Source: Centrapalus pauciflorus (lineage: Eukaryota > Streptophyta > Magnoliopsida > Asterales > Asteraceae). Taken from it: 64,000 nt of DNA. The stretch's first letter is position 1. Every line of letters starts with the position of its first letter. The notes under the pieces are model-generated. The model was not told the origin of the DNA, did no database searches, and saw nothing but the letters and a program-made list of their open reading frames with translations. The position numbers and the translations under genes are program-made. Of this stretch, positions 34,626 through 46,944 are shown in pieces. Location of the stretch: positions 1-64,000 of the forward strand of contig JAANYP010004792.1 of assembly GCA_020465985.1 (NCBI GenBank), given 5' to 3'.

Positions 34626-35711
34626 AAGACATTCACACCAAGCAACAGATTATCACGCAATTTTGTTTCTCCAACTAAAAATGCATCCTAGTAACTTTGA
34701 CCTTTTTCCTATTTATTACAATAAAAAAAAATAAAATAATATAAAATAAAATTGAATTAAGTTAACTCAAAAATAATTTCAGGACAAAAATACACTATTA
34801 GAATATTTTTGCGAGATAGTCATAGAAGGTTCAATCAGATAGGGATGTCAAACGCACTTTCAGTATTTCACTTTCACACTTAGGAATTTTTTATTCCTTT
34901 GATTGTTTGTCTTAACATACACTTCAAGGTGATTGTTGGTATGTTTTTCCTTTTAAACATTCAACAATATGGAAATTTCTTTGGCATTTTTATTTATCAA
35001 GAAAGTAACTTGCGTGTCTCACACTTAGATATACTTCTAAGATCAAAGCAGACACACAATGAATATGACTTTTTGGTATATGCAAATTATCTTTAAAAGG
35101 AAAACGGTGGACACAGTACTATATTTACATACAACAGAGTGTCTTAGTTTGTCTTAAAGTTCCTCTTATGTTAGCAAGATAGCGGTGACAGGTATGTACT
35201 CACATACAACAAAGCGACTTGTTTTGACTTCCGTTACTTTTCAAAACTTTTTCTTTCTTTGTTTAAGATGTATTTGATGAAGCTATACATCCCCAGATAA
35301 ATTTGCAAACCTCATTCATAATCATTGTCTGTATGTCTCTAACATAGAAATTAAGACCTTTTGGTCATACATCTAAGTTAGTTACACATATGACATTTTC
35401 TTGATTATTTTATTAGCTTTTAGGATTTCCTTCATGTATGTCTACCAACACATCAGACAAGAACGTGTATATCACTTACATTTTAAAGTGCATTATGTGT
35501 GAAAGCTTAACACTTAGAGTTTGTTTTGACTATGCTAATTTTCGTCACTTTGAACCTATGACTCTAAGACTTCTCTCATTTTTCAATATTCTCTTTTTTT
35601 GAAATTTTTTTTATGGTTTTTCTCTCTTTTTCTTTTGTTTTTCATAAAGTAAAATAAATTGATAAACTAAAATAATAACTCACTACAGAAAGAAAATCTA
35701 CTAAGGTCAAG
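34626..35711 (-). other. Non-coding spacer of element C, conserved with element B
   Basis: No coding sequence. Aligns with 9365-10424 of B, including GGAATTTTTTATTCC (34887-34901) and hairpin units near 35109-35144 and 35181-35220. Confidence 0.6.
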
Positions 35712-37010
35712 TTACTTTGGATTACGCATGCCATTTAGTTGAACTAACAATTTAAAGCGTGACGTATCAAATGCTTTTGTGAATAGATCTGCATTATTGT
35801 CTTCCGTTGCAACTTTTACCAGTTTTATCAAGTTCTTTTCAGCACAATCACGTATGAAATGATGTCTTATGTCTATGTGCTTAGTCTTACTTTGTTTAAC
35901 TTGATTATTCGTTAGCAATAGTTGATTGATTGTCTATCCTAAAGGGAGTATGAGTATAAGTCAAACCGTAATCCCGCAATTGTTGTTGAATCCACAGAAC
36001 CTGTGAACAGCAACTACCCGCAGCTATATACTTGGCCTCGTACGTTGATACGGCTACCGAAGTTTGTTTCTTGCATTGCCAGGATACGAGCCTCCCTCCA
36101 TGGAACTTACAACCTATAGTTGTTGATTTCCAGTTCAAGCTACGTCCACCATAGTCAGAATCCGTGTAGGCCTCCAATTCCAGATCTCCATCAGCATGAT
36201 ACCAAAATCCAAGCTTCGGTTTCGACTTTAGGTATCTCAGAATCTGCTTCACGGCTTTCATATGCATTTCTTTCGGATTAGCTTGAAACCTAGCACAAAT
36301 ACGCACAGCAAACATTATGTCAGGTCTAGAAGCAGTTAAATACATAAGTGACCCGATCATGACCCGATATAAATTCGGATCCACATCAGTATCACTCTCT
36401 GTACCCGGTCCGAGATTATGATTCACTTGAATTGGAGTACTGAAGTGTGCGGTCAGCTTTGTTCCTTCCATCCCGAAGCGCTCCAAAATGTCGTAGACAT
36501 ACTTCGTCTAATGAATATACATTCATTCTTTCCTTTGCTCAACTTGTAAACTGAGAAAGACGTTCAGCTCTCCCATTGCACTCATCTCAAACTCAGACTT
36601 CATAACCTTTTCAAAATCCTTGCACATTCGCACGTTTGACGACCCGAAGATGATCTCGTCTACGTACACTTGTACCATATTAAAATCTTCACCTTTCCTT
36701 TTCAAGAATAATGTACTATCAATTCTTCCTCTCTCAAACCCATTGTTTAAGAGGTGAGTTGACAGTGTCTCATACCAAGCCCTAGGTGCCTGATGCAATC
36801 CATACAGAGCCTTATCAAGTCGATATACTCTTTCTTGATACTTGGGATTAGTAAACACTGGCGGTTGTTCGACATACACCAATTCCTTCACCTTGCCGTA
36901 AAAGAATGCACTCTTGACGTCGAGTTGATATACCTTAAACCCTTTGAAGGACGCGAAATCCAGCAACAGTCGAATCGCCTCAACCCTCACCACTGGTGCA
37001 AACACTTCAT
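35712..37010 (-). pseudogene. pol: Reverse transcriptase and RNase H of element C (inactive)
   Basis: RT core at 37005-36523 (VYQLDVKSAFFYG, LYGLHQAPRAWY), but the catalytic box reads YVDE at 36666-36655 instead of YVDD, which removes a metal-binding Asp. RNase H follows at 36486-35905 (AYTDSDYGG near 36170) and finishes in another frame at 35918-35712 (HIDIRHHFIRD, DLFTKAF). Frameshifts near 36500 and 35910. Dead enzyme; otherwise better preserved in RNase H than element B. Confidence 0.88.
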
Positions 37011-37016
37011 TATAAT

Positions 37017-38450
37017 CTATTCCCTCTTCTTGGTTGAACCATTTATCACGAGTCTTGCCTTGTTGCGATCAACTATGCCCCGATCATCTCGTTTACACTT
37101 AAAGACCCATTTGGTACCTATTGCAACTTCTCCTCGAGGCAACGACACTAACTCCCACACTTCCAGCTTTCTGAATTCTGAAAGTTCCTCTTGCATGACT
37201 TCAACCCAGGAATTGTCTTTCAGTGCCATTTGCACGTTTTTTGGCTCTACTTGTGAGATAAAGCAGGAGTATAAACACGTATGGAAAGCCTCGGAGTCAT
37301 TGATCATTGATAATAGAACAGTGTTATTATTCACACTACTCCAATTTCTCACACTGGTATTTGGATTCCCTATGATACTCTCAATTGAATGATCCTTGTT
37401 TATCATCGATGTCTCAATCTCATCGACCTGAAGATTATCTCCCAAGTTTGATCCTATTTCACCTAACGGGGGTATGACCTCAGACGAAATCTCTTCTTCC
37501 TCATGATCACTATCTTCGGAGATAGAATTATTTGTCTGATTCTCATTTGTAGGTAATTCAGGTTCATTCTCTGTTGGAGACCCATCTTTTGTCGTTGTAG
37601 GCTCAGATGTTGATGGAATGCTTGATTTTGGAAAAATTCTACACTTGTCATTGAGGTTCAATGATGAGAAATCATTTTCCACAGTACCTACATTTCCACT
37701 AAACGGTATGTTAAATGATTCAAACACAGAGTCATAATCAAATAACCATTCAGGACCAGTTTGGGGTTCATGTGAATAACTTGTTACGTCAATGTTAGAC
37801 ACAATCTCAACCGTACCATTTGTTTTGTTAAAAACCCTCTTGTTTGGTGAATTAGGAACATAACCTAGGAAGTATCCTTCGCCAGCCTTTTCACTGAACT
37901 TAGGTTGATGTTTTGTTTTCAATAAAGTACACGGTACCCCAAATGGTTCAAAGCCAGTGAAATTTAGTGGTCTTTTATTCAGAACTTCATAACAGGTTTT
38001 GTTCAGTGATTTTACAGTAAGGACCCTGTCTAAAACAGGACACGCGGTATTAACTGCCTCCCCCCAAAACATGGTAGGAAGCTTTGAATCCGAGAGCATG
38101 GTCCTTCCTGGCTCAATCAAAGTCCTGTTCTTACGTTCTGCCATCCCATTTTGTTGTGGCTCATAAGGTGCACTAAATTGATGCATTATGCCTTTTGTTA
38201 GGCAATATACACCAATTACTGCATTCTTAAATTCTGTTCCGTTATCACTCCTGATACGTTTTACTCTTGTCTCGTATGAGTTCTCGACTTGGTCTAAGAA
38301 TCCCATCAGCGTGCCTACTGTTTTCGTCCTTTGTACCTAAAAAGAAAACCCAAGAGAGACGCAAGTAATCATCAGTAATTACTAAACAATACCAACTACC
38401 ACCTATACTCCTTTTGTTGATTGGACCGAAGAGATCCATATGCAGCAAAT
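37017..38450 (-). pseudogene. pol: Integrase core and linker of element C (broken)
   Basis: MDLFGP with the first core Asp lies near 38440, RSDNGTEF near 38250, and NGMAERKNRT near 38130. A frameshift at about 38300 separates first and second Asp. The downstream linker keeps the PPLGEIGSNLG block and the TKWVFKCKRDD entry to RT, then loses frame at 37017. Confidence 0.87.
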
Positions 38451-38472
38451 CGAAGGTGGAAGCTATCGAGTT

Positions 38473-39080
38473 CTAAGTCTTTGAATTGTGTGACTTCTTA
38501 TGTTGTTTCCCCTTCTTGCATGGAACACACTTGTTATCGAACTGAAAACTCTTCAGTGGAACACCTTGCACCAAACCATTTTTCGTGATGTAAATCATTT
38601 TCCTTATGTGCAAGTGTTCCATTCGTCTGTGCCATAGAATAGATCCGGATTCAGAAGCTTTAGATAACAAACAAATTGTTCCCATCGATGAGTCTGATAT
38701 GTTCATCTCCAACATGTATAGATTATTCTTCATTGGGGCTCTCATCATGATCCACTCTTCAGGTATTTTGAATCCCGGCTTCAGTATTAACGCCTCATGT
38801 TCAGTAAAGATAACTGAATGTTTCTTATCACAGATCTGAGATACACTAATGAGATTGTGATCAAGTTTATCAACATGGTAAATTTGATCAAGTTTGATTG
38901 TCCCATTAGTGACCACTCCTGTTCCAGTGATATTTCCTCCCTTGTTCCCTGCGAATGATACAAATCACTTGTTCCCTCCCTTGAAGTCTGTGAGTAGACT
39001 CCCTTCACAAGTCATGTGATGAGAGCAACCACTGTCGACGAACCACTTGTTGTTAAGACCTGTAGTTAGCTCCTGCACGT
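38473..39080 (-). pseudogene. pol: Protease and integrase finger of element C (broken)
   Basis: Protease signature VDSGCSHHMT with catalytic Asp codon 39036-39034; frame lost shortly after FKGG. The gag-pre-integrase region and HHCC finger (HLHIRKM...CVPCKKGK) read in 38916-38473, ending at a stop near 38473 instead of continuing into the core. Confidence 0.84.
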
Positions 39081-40902
39081 GAAATAAAACAAGTTTGTTA
39101 TCACGGGGAACCCAAACCATGTCTGACTTGGTAATACCTTTCTCATCGACATACGTGAACTCCTTCAAATTCCCATCTCTCCTTTCAGGTGATTTGGGTT
39201 TTTGATTGAGACCTTGATGTGGTGCTGAGTGATTAACATTCACTCTTGGCCTTTGGACTGTAATTTGTCGTTGAGCCTTACAATAATTTCTATTGTAATG
39301 CATTTCATTATGATATCCCTGGGCTCTACCTGGTGTCTAATGTCTTTAAGGAGTATGAGACCTAACTGGAGTGTAAGTCCTTCTAGGTGTTGTACTAATG
39401 TATGCTTGTTGTGGTCCTGACCTAAACTGATTAGGAACTCTATTCGGAGAATTAGTCCTAATCACCTCATTCTGTCTAACAGACACCGGTATTTGTTTAA
39501 CAGCTATCCTAGGTGTTGCATTCACATTCTTCTCAGTATGTTGAGAACTACTATTGCTAGCAATACTAGGTACTGGTCTTAGAGCTGGATGATCTTGCTT
39601 CTCAACAGTAGGTCTAGAATCTGGTTTCGAAGGGGTAGACTCTACTTTCTTATAAGGACAGCTAGATGCAACATGTCCTTTCTCATGACATCTAAAGCAC
39701 GACATCTTATCAATCGACTTCTTATAAGTACCCTTTGATTTAGGTGTCTCACTAGTGTCATTTTCTTTCGATTCAACTACAATGATTTCTTCCTCTTGCT
39801 GATTATTAATTACAGGTTTAGCTTCTCCTAGTATGGTGTCACTAGTAGACTGCACAAACCTGACTTTCTTAATCTTAGAGGTTGTGGTAGACACCTTAGT
39901 TGAATTATCCTTTTCAGATTCTGTTACAGTTGCTACCTCTGATTTAGCCGGTTCAGTGGTTTTATCCTGAGGCTGAGGCACGTAGTTGTTGTTGAATGGT
40001 GGAGGACTCTCCTGATATCCTAGGCCTACTGGTTTCTTAGACTACCTTTGAGCTTCTAAGATTTTGCCTAGATTTAAGGATGAGTTCCTAAACTTTTCAA
40101 GTTTACTATTTGCCTCAGCAACCTTAACTCTAGATTCTGCTGGCTCTACATCTTCAAGAGTGAGTTCTTTGGTTAAAGCTTCAAAATGCTCGTAGATGAG
40201 TTCTATCCTGAAACATTGTTCACTTAACTTGTCTTTTAGAACTATCACGTCCTGAGCATCTGCTTTCAGCTTATTCCTTAAATCTTCCTTAATATCTAGA
40301 AGACTAGCGTTATTTGATTTTAATGATTGGACCTGAGCAGTTAAGTTGTTATGTGTTTCTAGTACTAGGTTTAATCTATCATTTAAAGTAGCACTTAAAA
40401 CACATAAATCGTGGAATGTAGAAAAGTTTAGAGTTACCTTTTTGCAGTATGATTCCACATTAGCCATTTGAGCTGCAAACTCCAGAACTTTTCCACCAAT
40501 AAAGGACTTGTATCCATCTGCTTGGTGTCCTCTGCAACTTCTTCAGCTCTAACCTCCCTAGTCTCAGTTACCTCTGCCATAAAGGCTCTGGCATTCGACT
40601 CCGGATGAGTGCTCCAATCATATGTTCCATCAAGATGTCTATTGGATGACACATTAGTTAACAGTCCAGCAATGGCTGCTTGATTCCCAGAACCACTAGA
40701 GTGATGTCTCCCTTGGTTCTGATTCTGATAATTTTCCACTTTTGGCCTTTGACATTCTCTAGCAAAGTGTCCCAATCCTTGACAATTATGGCACTTTACC
40801 TTTGACTTGTCAAACCCAACTTTGTTGTTGCTTACGCTAAGATTTCTTCCTGTCCTCTTCAAACCTCTTGACCCTTTGAGTCACCATGGCCAGTTGCCAT
40901 TG
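39081..40902 (-). pseudogene. gag: Gag of element C, C-terminal two thirds (broken)
   Basis: Order from the right: QWQLAMVTQRV at the Gypsy insertion edge, first knuckle CHNCQGLGHFAREC near 40795, coiled coil (40440-40080), second knuckle CFRCHEKGHVASSC near 39705, and a Pro/Arg/Ser tail that runs into protease without a stop. Frameshifts near 40860, 40450, 40045 and 39345. About 100 residues between capsid and first knuckle, present in B, were lost at the Gypsy insertion. Confidence 0.85.
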
Positions 40903-43282
40903 TGTAACATCCGACATTAAACCAGGTTAGCAACTATGACCTAATCAATATTTACTAGCCAATTATAACCTAATCAGTGGTCATTAGCAATTAATCAAGT
41001 GATTAACAATGTTCATAAGGAAATTCAACTCAATTAGAATCAAATTCATCGGTGCGATGAATCGGGAAATCAATTAATCCGATCGATTTACGATATGATG
41101 GATTAATTCAACTAAGTACATAATTAACTTATGATTAGTGACACTAATCATACACTAATACAGTTACTTAATATTAATTATGCAAGACTAAAACAATTTA
41201 TTAAAACAATGCATCCATGAGTATTTATGAATTTACAAAAAAAGGGAAATACAAGCATACATTCTAAATACATTTTAAATACATTTATACAAAAAAAGTA
41301 AAATAAACCATAAATACACCCCTAGGGGCCGGCCACCTCTAGTACAATACTAGAGGTTGACTTTAATATCTTATTACAAATAACATTCTACTTTAAACAC
41401 CATCATTTTGTTTAAAAGTGCACACAACATCAAACCTCCATGCTTTTCATAATTGCAAGGGTTCCTCCTTTACCTATAAATAGAGACCAACCATTTCATT
41501 TCATTCACACCAAAATCTCTTCTTTTCTTTCTTGAAAACCGGCCACACCACACACACATACAACACACAATTTTTCTTTCAAAATGTTCTTCATTTACAA
41601 AGTGTTCTTGGTGCAACCTTTGAAGATCCAACCTTCTACTCATTTGCATTCTTATATTTCATCAAAGTAAGTAAATACTAACTCATAACCTCTTATATTA
41701 ATGTTTACATAAGTCTTGCATAATATATATAATCACCAATAACAAAAAGTTTCATAAAAACTCAAGTTTATAAATCACTAGTTTTGTTTTTTTAGTTGTT
41801 TTCTTCAAATGTGTTTTAAATATATAAAAACATCATGTAAGTGTAAATATTATGAAAACAAGTTATATAAATGTGTTTTATAGCTTTTTATACAAGTAGT
41901 TTTTGAATAAACAACAAGAATCACAAGTTGTTTCAAGTTTATAAAAATCCAGATTTTCGGCAGAAATGTTACGTCGACTTTGAAAAATCATAACTAATTC
42001 ATAACTTAACGAAATGAGTTCATTCTTGTCACAAAAGTTAGATACATGTCTTAACTAAATATCTGAAAGTTTTCATAATTTATTATGGAGTTTAGAACCC
42101 CCCGATATTGTTTGGGAACCCGAAAGTTTGACAACTCAAAAATGGCCAACATAGGGTTTTTAACGAGCTTTTTCCCTAACCTAAACACCTTGAAAAATGG
42201 CCGTTATTGACTTTAAAAATTCTTTGTAAATAGTAGTTTTATGTCTAAGAAAACCAAATCATAAATCATTTTCAAACATAGTCAAAAACAGCCTCAAAGT
42301 AGGCTAATAAACCTTCAAAAAACTGGAAAATTATATATATATAAACTTGACGTTTTAGGTGGGTTTTATTTATAAACTTGTAATGTTGGATGATTTAAGA
42401 CATAAAAACCTTAATATATACATATTATCATATATGAGAGATTATTAAGTCCCTTATATCATTTATGGCTCGGTTAATCACATCCGGTTCATCGCCTATC
42501 AATCATCGCAAACTTGCATTTTACGCGCATATTTTGCCATCGCACTCTCGGTGAGTCTTCATCGCCCCTATTTTCACACTGTTATATTTTGGGGTTGAAA
42601 TACATGCTACGTTTTCATATGGACCCAGAAACTACTTCATTTCTATTATGTATTACACATGTGGTTCCATCAGCCCTCAAATCGTGAACCGTTAATTAAA
42701 TTTATATGTAAGCGTGAATCTATTGTGGATAGATCTATCGGGATTAATGTCCCCCACCTAGTGTGGTCGCTCCAACTGCTAAGGGGTGCATATATATTTA
42801 ACATTACGGTATTACGTATGGGAATACTGCACAGGGCAAACTCATAATTAAGTTTCGGTTGTATGATGGTTTTTATGTAATACATAACATGGAATTTGTG
42901 ATTTAATAAATTCAAACTCAACTGTTGATGTCCATACAAGTCATATTTACGTGTAAGCCTATGAGCTCACCAACAATTTTGTTGACGTATTTTAGCGTGT
43001 ATTTTCAGGAAGTAATTTCAAGGCTTCCGTACATATCGTGTCGCATTAATTTTCAAACTCTCGGAGATTTACTCTCATTATTTTGGTCAATTTAATTATG
43101 TACTTAAATCTATGTAATCTGCGAACTACTTACGCTTTATGATGGTCATGGTAAACAATATTTATGTTTGAAGTCAAATCGATGTATTTTTGAAAACGTC
43201 CATATAGTGGCCGTTCACTTGATTATGGTTACGCTTCCGCGACGTCACGCTTCGTTGCCAACCGGGGTAACGGGGTGTGACA
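40903..43282 (+). repeat. 5' LTR of the truncated Gypsy element
   Basis: About 2.4 kb from TGTAACATCC to GGGGTGTGACA. Around 41480 a TATAAATAGAGACC stretch gives a plausible TATA box. It lacks the TTCGAA array found in the other two Gypsy LTRs. No gene inside. Confidence 0.8.
41477..41484 (+). promoter_or_regulatory. TATA box of the Gypsy LTR
   Basis: TATAAATA at about 41477, followed by an A/C-rich leader with ACACACAC; a plausible core promoter in the LTR. Confidence 0.45.
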
Positions 43283-43300
43283 GATTCGTATCAGAGGCAT
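43283..43300 (+). other. Degenerate primer binding site of the Gypsy element
   Basis: TTCGTATCAGAGGCAT just after the LTR resembles TTGGTATCAGAGCAT with a few substitutions; probably a decayed initiator-Met primer site. Confidence 0.6.
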
Positions 43301-43402
43301 AGTTATAGTGAACTAGGTTGCATTAGTACCCTAGACTATAACTGCACTTAAGTTTTACTGAATTTTTTGGAAAATATTTTTTAACTAACTAAAGGTCTAT
43401 AA

Positions 43403-44197
43403 ATGAACCTTGATAGCAGCGACATGTCAAACAACACCATCATCATATTGTCCGATTCTGAGTATGAGTACACCCCAATGAGCCCCGAAGTCTCTGAGGT
43501 TTTCATCGAAGGAGAACTGTCTGAAGAATAGGATCCCTCCGAGGAGCCGATGGAGGAATCAGAGGAGGAGCCCATGGAAGAAGACGAAACCGGAGAGGAT
43601 CCACCACCCCTGGTGATCCCCTCCTACACACCATATCACCCCGAGGTTCCGTCATTCAAACCGTACCGTGCCCACCCCAACGGCCCAAAGATGTTGTTTA
43701 CACCCCGAAAGAGGGTAATGATACCGAGACGGGAGACTATTCAAATCCCAAATCCCTGACCAAGTTCACCACCACAGCAGCGATGGGCAAACACCCGTAG
43801 ATGGGGCTTTAAACCCGAGACCCTCCAAGAGTGGAGGCAGGAGGATGGAATCCCCTCCCACTTTGAGATCGGAGGACCATCCTCCGCACCTGCCCCACCG
43901 ATCACTCAAGAGCCAGCCGATCAGACCATACCTGTTTTGGTAGCAAGGTCTTCACGACACGACCTCCAAATTCGGTTGCTTAACCAAGATATTGGAGAGA
44001 TGACTACTCGTATAGAGCGGGAGGAGTTGCAAAACTCCAACCTATACTGGGCCGACCAGCGCGCCCTCGCTGTTCAACAGGATAGGATGGTTGAGCTTCG
44101 ACAACGACTAGCCGATGGCGAGGCCCGTAATGAGGAGCTGTCACAACGCCTCAATGCATTTGAAAAGGGAGAGACCCCCGATGACTCCCAAACCTAG
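43403..44197 (+). pseudogene. Extra ORF upstream of gag in the Gypsy element
   Basis: One frame from ATG 43403 to 44197 (264 codons) interrupted only by in-frame TAG near 43529 and TGA near 43757. It codes for a very acidic, Ser/Glu/Pro-rich N-terminal half and a Gln/Glu/Arg-rich C-terminal coiled coil (about 43960-44170) that could multimerise. It is separate from gag, which starts 225 nt later in another frame. Not a standard chromovirus gene. Function unknown. Confidence 0.6.
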
Positions 44198-44421
44198 TTA
44201 CCCCCTATCTTAATAATGTTAGGAAATTATTATATAATAGTGTAGGACTAAAATTTTCAGGTAATAACCCGCCCCAATGTAAGAAATTATGAATGATTAA
44301 TGAAAGTTGCAAGTTAATTATGAATCTGTGTTTGATGTTTATAGAACTGTGCACTAAGAAAAATTTAAATCTTTAAGACTCAACTTCTTACACTATGCTC
44401 TTTTCTTTAAACTTTAAGATA

Positions 44422-45470
44422 ATGCCGCCAAAGAAAGCCATGAACACCGCTGAGATCGAAAAACTGGTCGCACAACGAGTAGCAGCAGCTATAGCCACCT
44501 TTGAAACCAACTGCAATAGCACCGCAAACGGCGATGGAAGAGCTAGTCGCACCACGGGAGGGTCTGATTCAACCCAAAATGGGTGTGGATTCAAAGGATT
44601 TTTAAGCTGTAAACCTCGATACTTTAATGGAACAAAAGGCGCTGTCGAACAAGTTCACTGGTTCGAGAAATTAGAGTCTGTGTTTCGCGTTAGTGGTTGC
44701 ATCGAGGATGAGAACGTCAAGTTCACCACCCACACTCTTCAAGATGGCACTTTGACATGGTGGAATTCATATGCCCAGTCCGTGGGAATTGATGCAGCGT
44801 TCCAACTCGCCTGGACCGAGTTAAAGCAAATGATGACTAATGAGTATTGCCCGAGAAACGAACTGCAAAAGATGGAGTCAAAGTTCTGGAATCTGGCTAT
44901 GAAGGGAACAGATGTCGTCGGGTACACCAACCGTTTTCATGAGTTGAGTCTACTATGCCAACAGGTGGTGACACCAGAATACAAGCGTATCGAGCGCTAC
45001 ATTTGGAGACTCGCCCCCCAAATTCAAGGGAATGTCACCGCATTCAACCCAACTACTATTTAGAGCGCCATCCGAATGGCGAATAATGTTATGGATCAAG
45101 TGGCTCGAATGAATGAGGCCAAAGCAGGAGAAAACAAGAGGAAATGAGAAGATAAATCAGGGAAAGGTTCGGGCTCAGAGTCCAAAAAGCCCGAAACCAT
45201 CAAGGCTTTTGTCGCCGGGGCTGAGCCAAGGAAGGGCTATACCGGCACTAAACCATGGTGTAACCTACGCACCTACCATCACGTAGGTCCCTGTCCAACC
45301 CCTTACGGAAAATGTAAGAAGCTCGGTCATCTGACCCAAGACTATAAGTTTAACACCAACGGAGGCAGCAGCGGCACACAAAGGAGCTGCTTCGAATGTG
45401 GGAACACTGGGCACTTCAAGAAGGATTGTCCCAAGAAAAGAAATGGTAGTGGAGCTCAAGGGAGAGCCTT
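44422..45470 (+). pseudogene. gag: Gag of the Gypsy element (broken)
   Basis: ATG 44422 (MPPKK) chosen over the upstream ATG at 44395 because MPPK starts are usual here. The Retrotrans_gag capsid domain (FNGTKGAV...WFEKLE...WWNSYAQ) spans about codons 60-190. Stops at 45061-45063 (TAG) and about 45145 (TGA) break it. A degenerate knuckle near 45315 (CKKLGHLTQDYK, last Cys to Tyr) is followed by an intact CFECGNTGHFKKDC near 45391-45432. Confidence 0.83.
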
Positions 45471-46391
45471 CGTGTTAGGAGCAGGAGATGTTCGTCAAGA
45501 TCCCAACGTAGTAACGGGTACATTCCTTCTTAATGATATGTATGCTTATGTGTTATTTAATACTGGGGCTGATAGAAGTTTTATATCTGCTAAGTTTAGT
45601 GAACAACTGAATGTCTCTCTTTCCTCATTAGAAAATGCTTATGCCGTAGAATTAGCGGACGGGAAGTTAATTGAAGCAAATAGTATAATTAAGGAGTGCC
45701 CGATTAACTTGGTGCCTGGACCTGCACCTGTCACACGAACACCCTACCGATTGGCACCGTCAGAGATGCAAGAATTATCCAATCAATTACAAGAATTGTT
45801 GGACAAAGGATTCATCCGACCAAGTTCCTCACCTTGGGGAGTTCCGGTCTTATTTGTCAAAAAAAGGACGGATCCTTTACGGTGTGCATAGATTACCGAG
45901 AGTTGAACAAGTTAACGATCAAGAACCGATACCCTCTCCCCAGAATCGACGATTTATTCAATAAACTCCAAGGATCTAGTTTTTACTGTAAGATTGATCT
46001 GCAATCCGGTTATCACCAAGTAGAAGTTCGGGAAGAAGATATACCCAAGACAGTGTTCAGAACTCGTTATGGACATTACGAATTTCAGGTGATGCCATTC
46101 GATTTGACCAACGCACCATTCGTATTCATGGACCTTATGAATCGAATGTCTAAACCGTATTTGGACAAATTTGTAATAGTGTTCATAGAAAATATCCTTA
46201 TATACTCCAGAAATAAGGAGGAGCATGAGCAGCATCTGAAGTCAAATTTGGAGCTTCTAGAGAAGGAACAGTTGTACGCCAATTTCTCTGAGTGTGAATT
46301 TTGGCTACGAGAAGTCAAATTCCTAGGGCATGTGATCAATAGCCAAGGAATTCAGGAATACCCATAAAAAATTGAGGCCATTAAGAACTGG
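45471..46391 (+). pseudogene. pol: Gypsy protease and partial RT, catalytically dead
   Basis: Protease reads LFNTGADRSF, the catalytic Asp changed to Asn (codon 45559-45561). The frame then jumps from IIKEC to PINLVPG, skipping the second half of the protease and the region before RT (internal deletion near 45700). RT is readable from TPYRLAPSEM to KIEAIKNW with a one-base shift in a run of seven A near 45860 and a stop near 46366; its catalytic FIDD box is FIEN (46188-46193). Truncated after the fifth RT block. Confidence 0.87.
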
Positions 46392-46944
46392 GCATGCCCT
46401 CAGCGTTCCGGTAACCCCTTCAACATCTCTGGATCTTGAACCTGATCATATTCCCGTTCCTTGTTCTGTAACTGGAAGTTGTATGCCCTCAGCATTCCGA
46501 TAACCCCTTCAAGAGTAATAGTCTCAAACTTCTTTTCATCATGCTTTATTAGCGCCGTGTACATCTCCCACTTAGCCTGTAAAGCATCCAGAAGTTTTTC
46601 TATCTTCTCAGTCTCTAGATACTCAACTTTGTGATTGTCAAGTTCAGTTAGCAGATGATAGAATCTAGTAATCGTCTCATCTAGCTTCTCATTCTTAAGT
46701 TCTTTGAAAATGGCAAATTATTGTTTCAGCATCTCTGTTCTTCCCTTGCGTACCCTGGGATATCTCTCACACCTCTTCTCTAGAGCATCCCAAAGCTTTT
46801 TAGAAGTCCTATGATTCCTCAATGTGTGTAGGATTTCCTGAGGTAACGCCATTCTGATAATTGAAAAACCTCGGTTCTCGGCCTCATAAATTTACTTGTC
46901 GTCATCTTTCATGTTTTGATACGTCAAGACTCTTTGTCGGCCTT
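46392..46944 (-). pseudogene. gag: Gag of element C, capsid part (left segment)
   Basis: Minus-strand capsid sequence matching 16030-16500 of element B, with several stops. It begins at the right with QRVLTYQ and ends at VQDPEM near 46435. The last 32 bp (46392-46423) are a second copy of 46481-46512, not collinear gag. Confidence 0.78.

Larger units (their letters stand above)
40903..46391 (+). mobile_element. Tekay-like Gypsy element, 3'-truncated, inserted in element C gag
   Basis: Plus-strand element: LTR 40903-43282, degenerate primer site, an extra ORF before gag, gag, zinc knuckle, protease and first half of RT. It stops abruptly at about 46391 inside RT (after KIEAIKNW) where a copied 32-bp piece of C gag begins. 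The rest of RT, RNase H, integrase and 3' LTR are missing. RT sequence type (FLGHVINSQG, EAIKNW) suggests a Tekay-like chromovirus, but no integrase is left to confirm. Confidence 0.87.

Noticed and set aside
42659..42939. Small ORFs on both strands in the Gypsy LTR
   Set aside because: Within LTR, overlapping on opposite strands, no domain.
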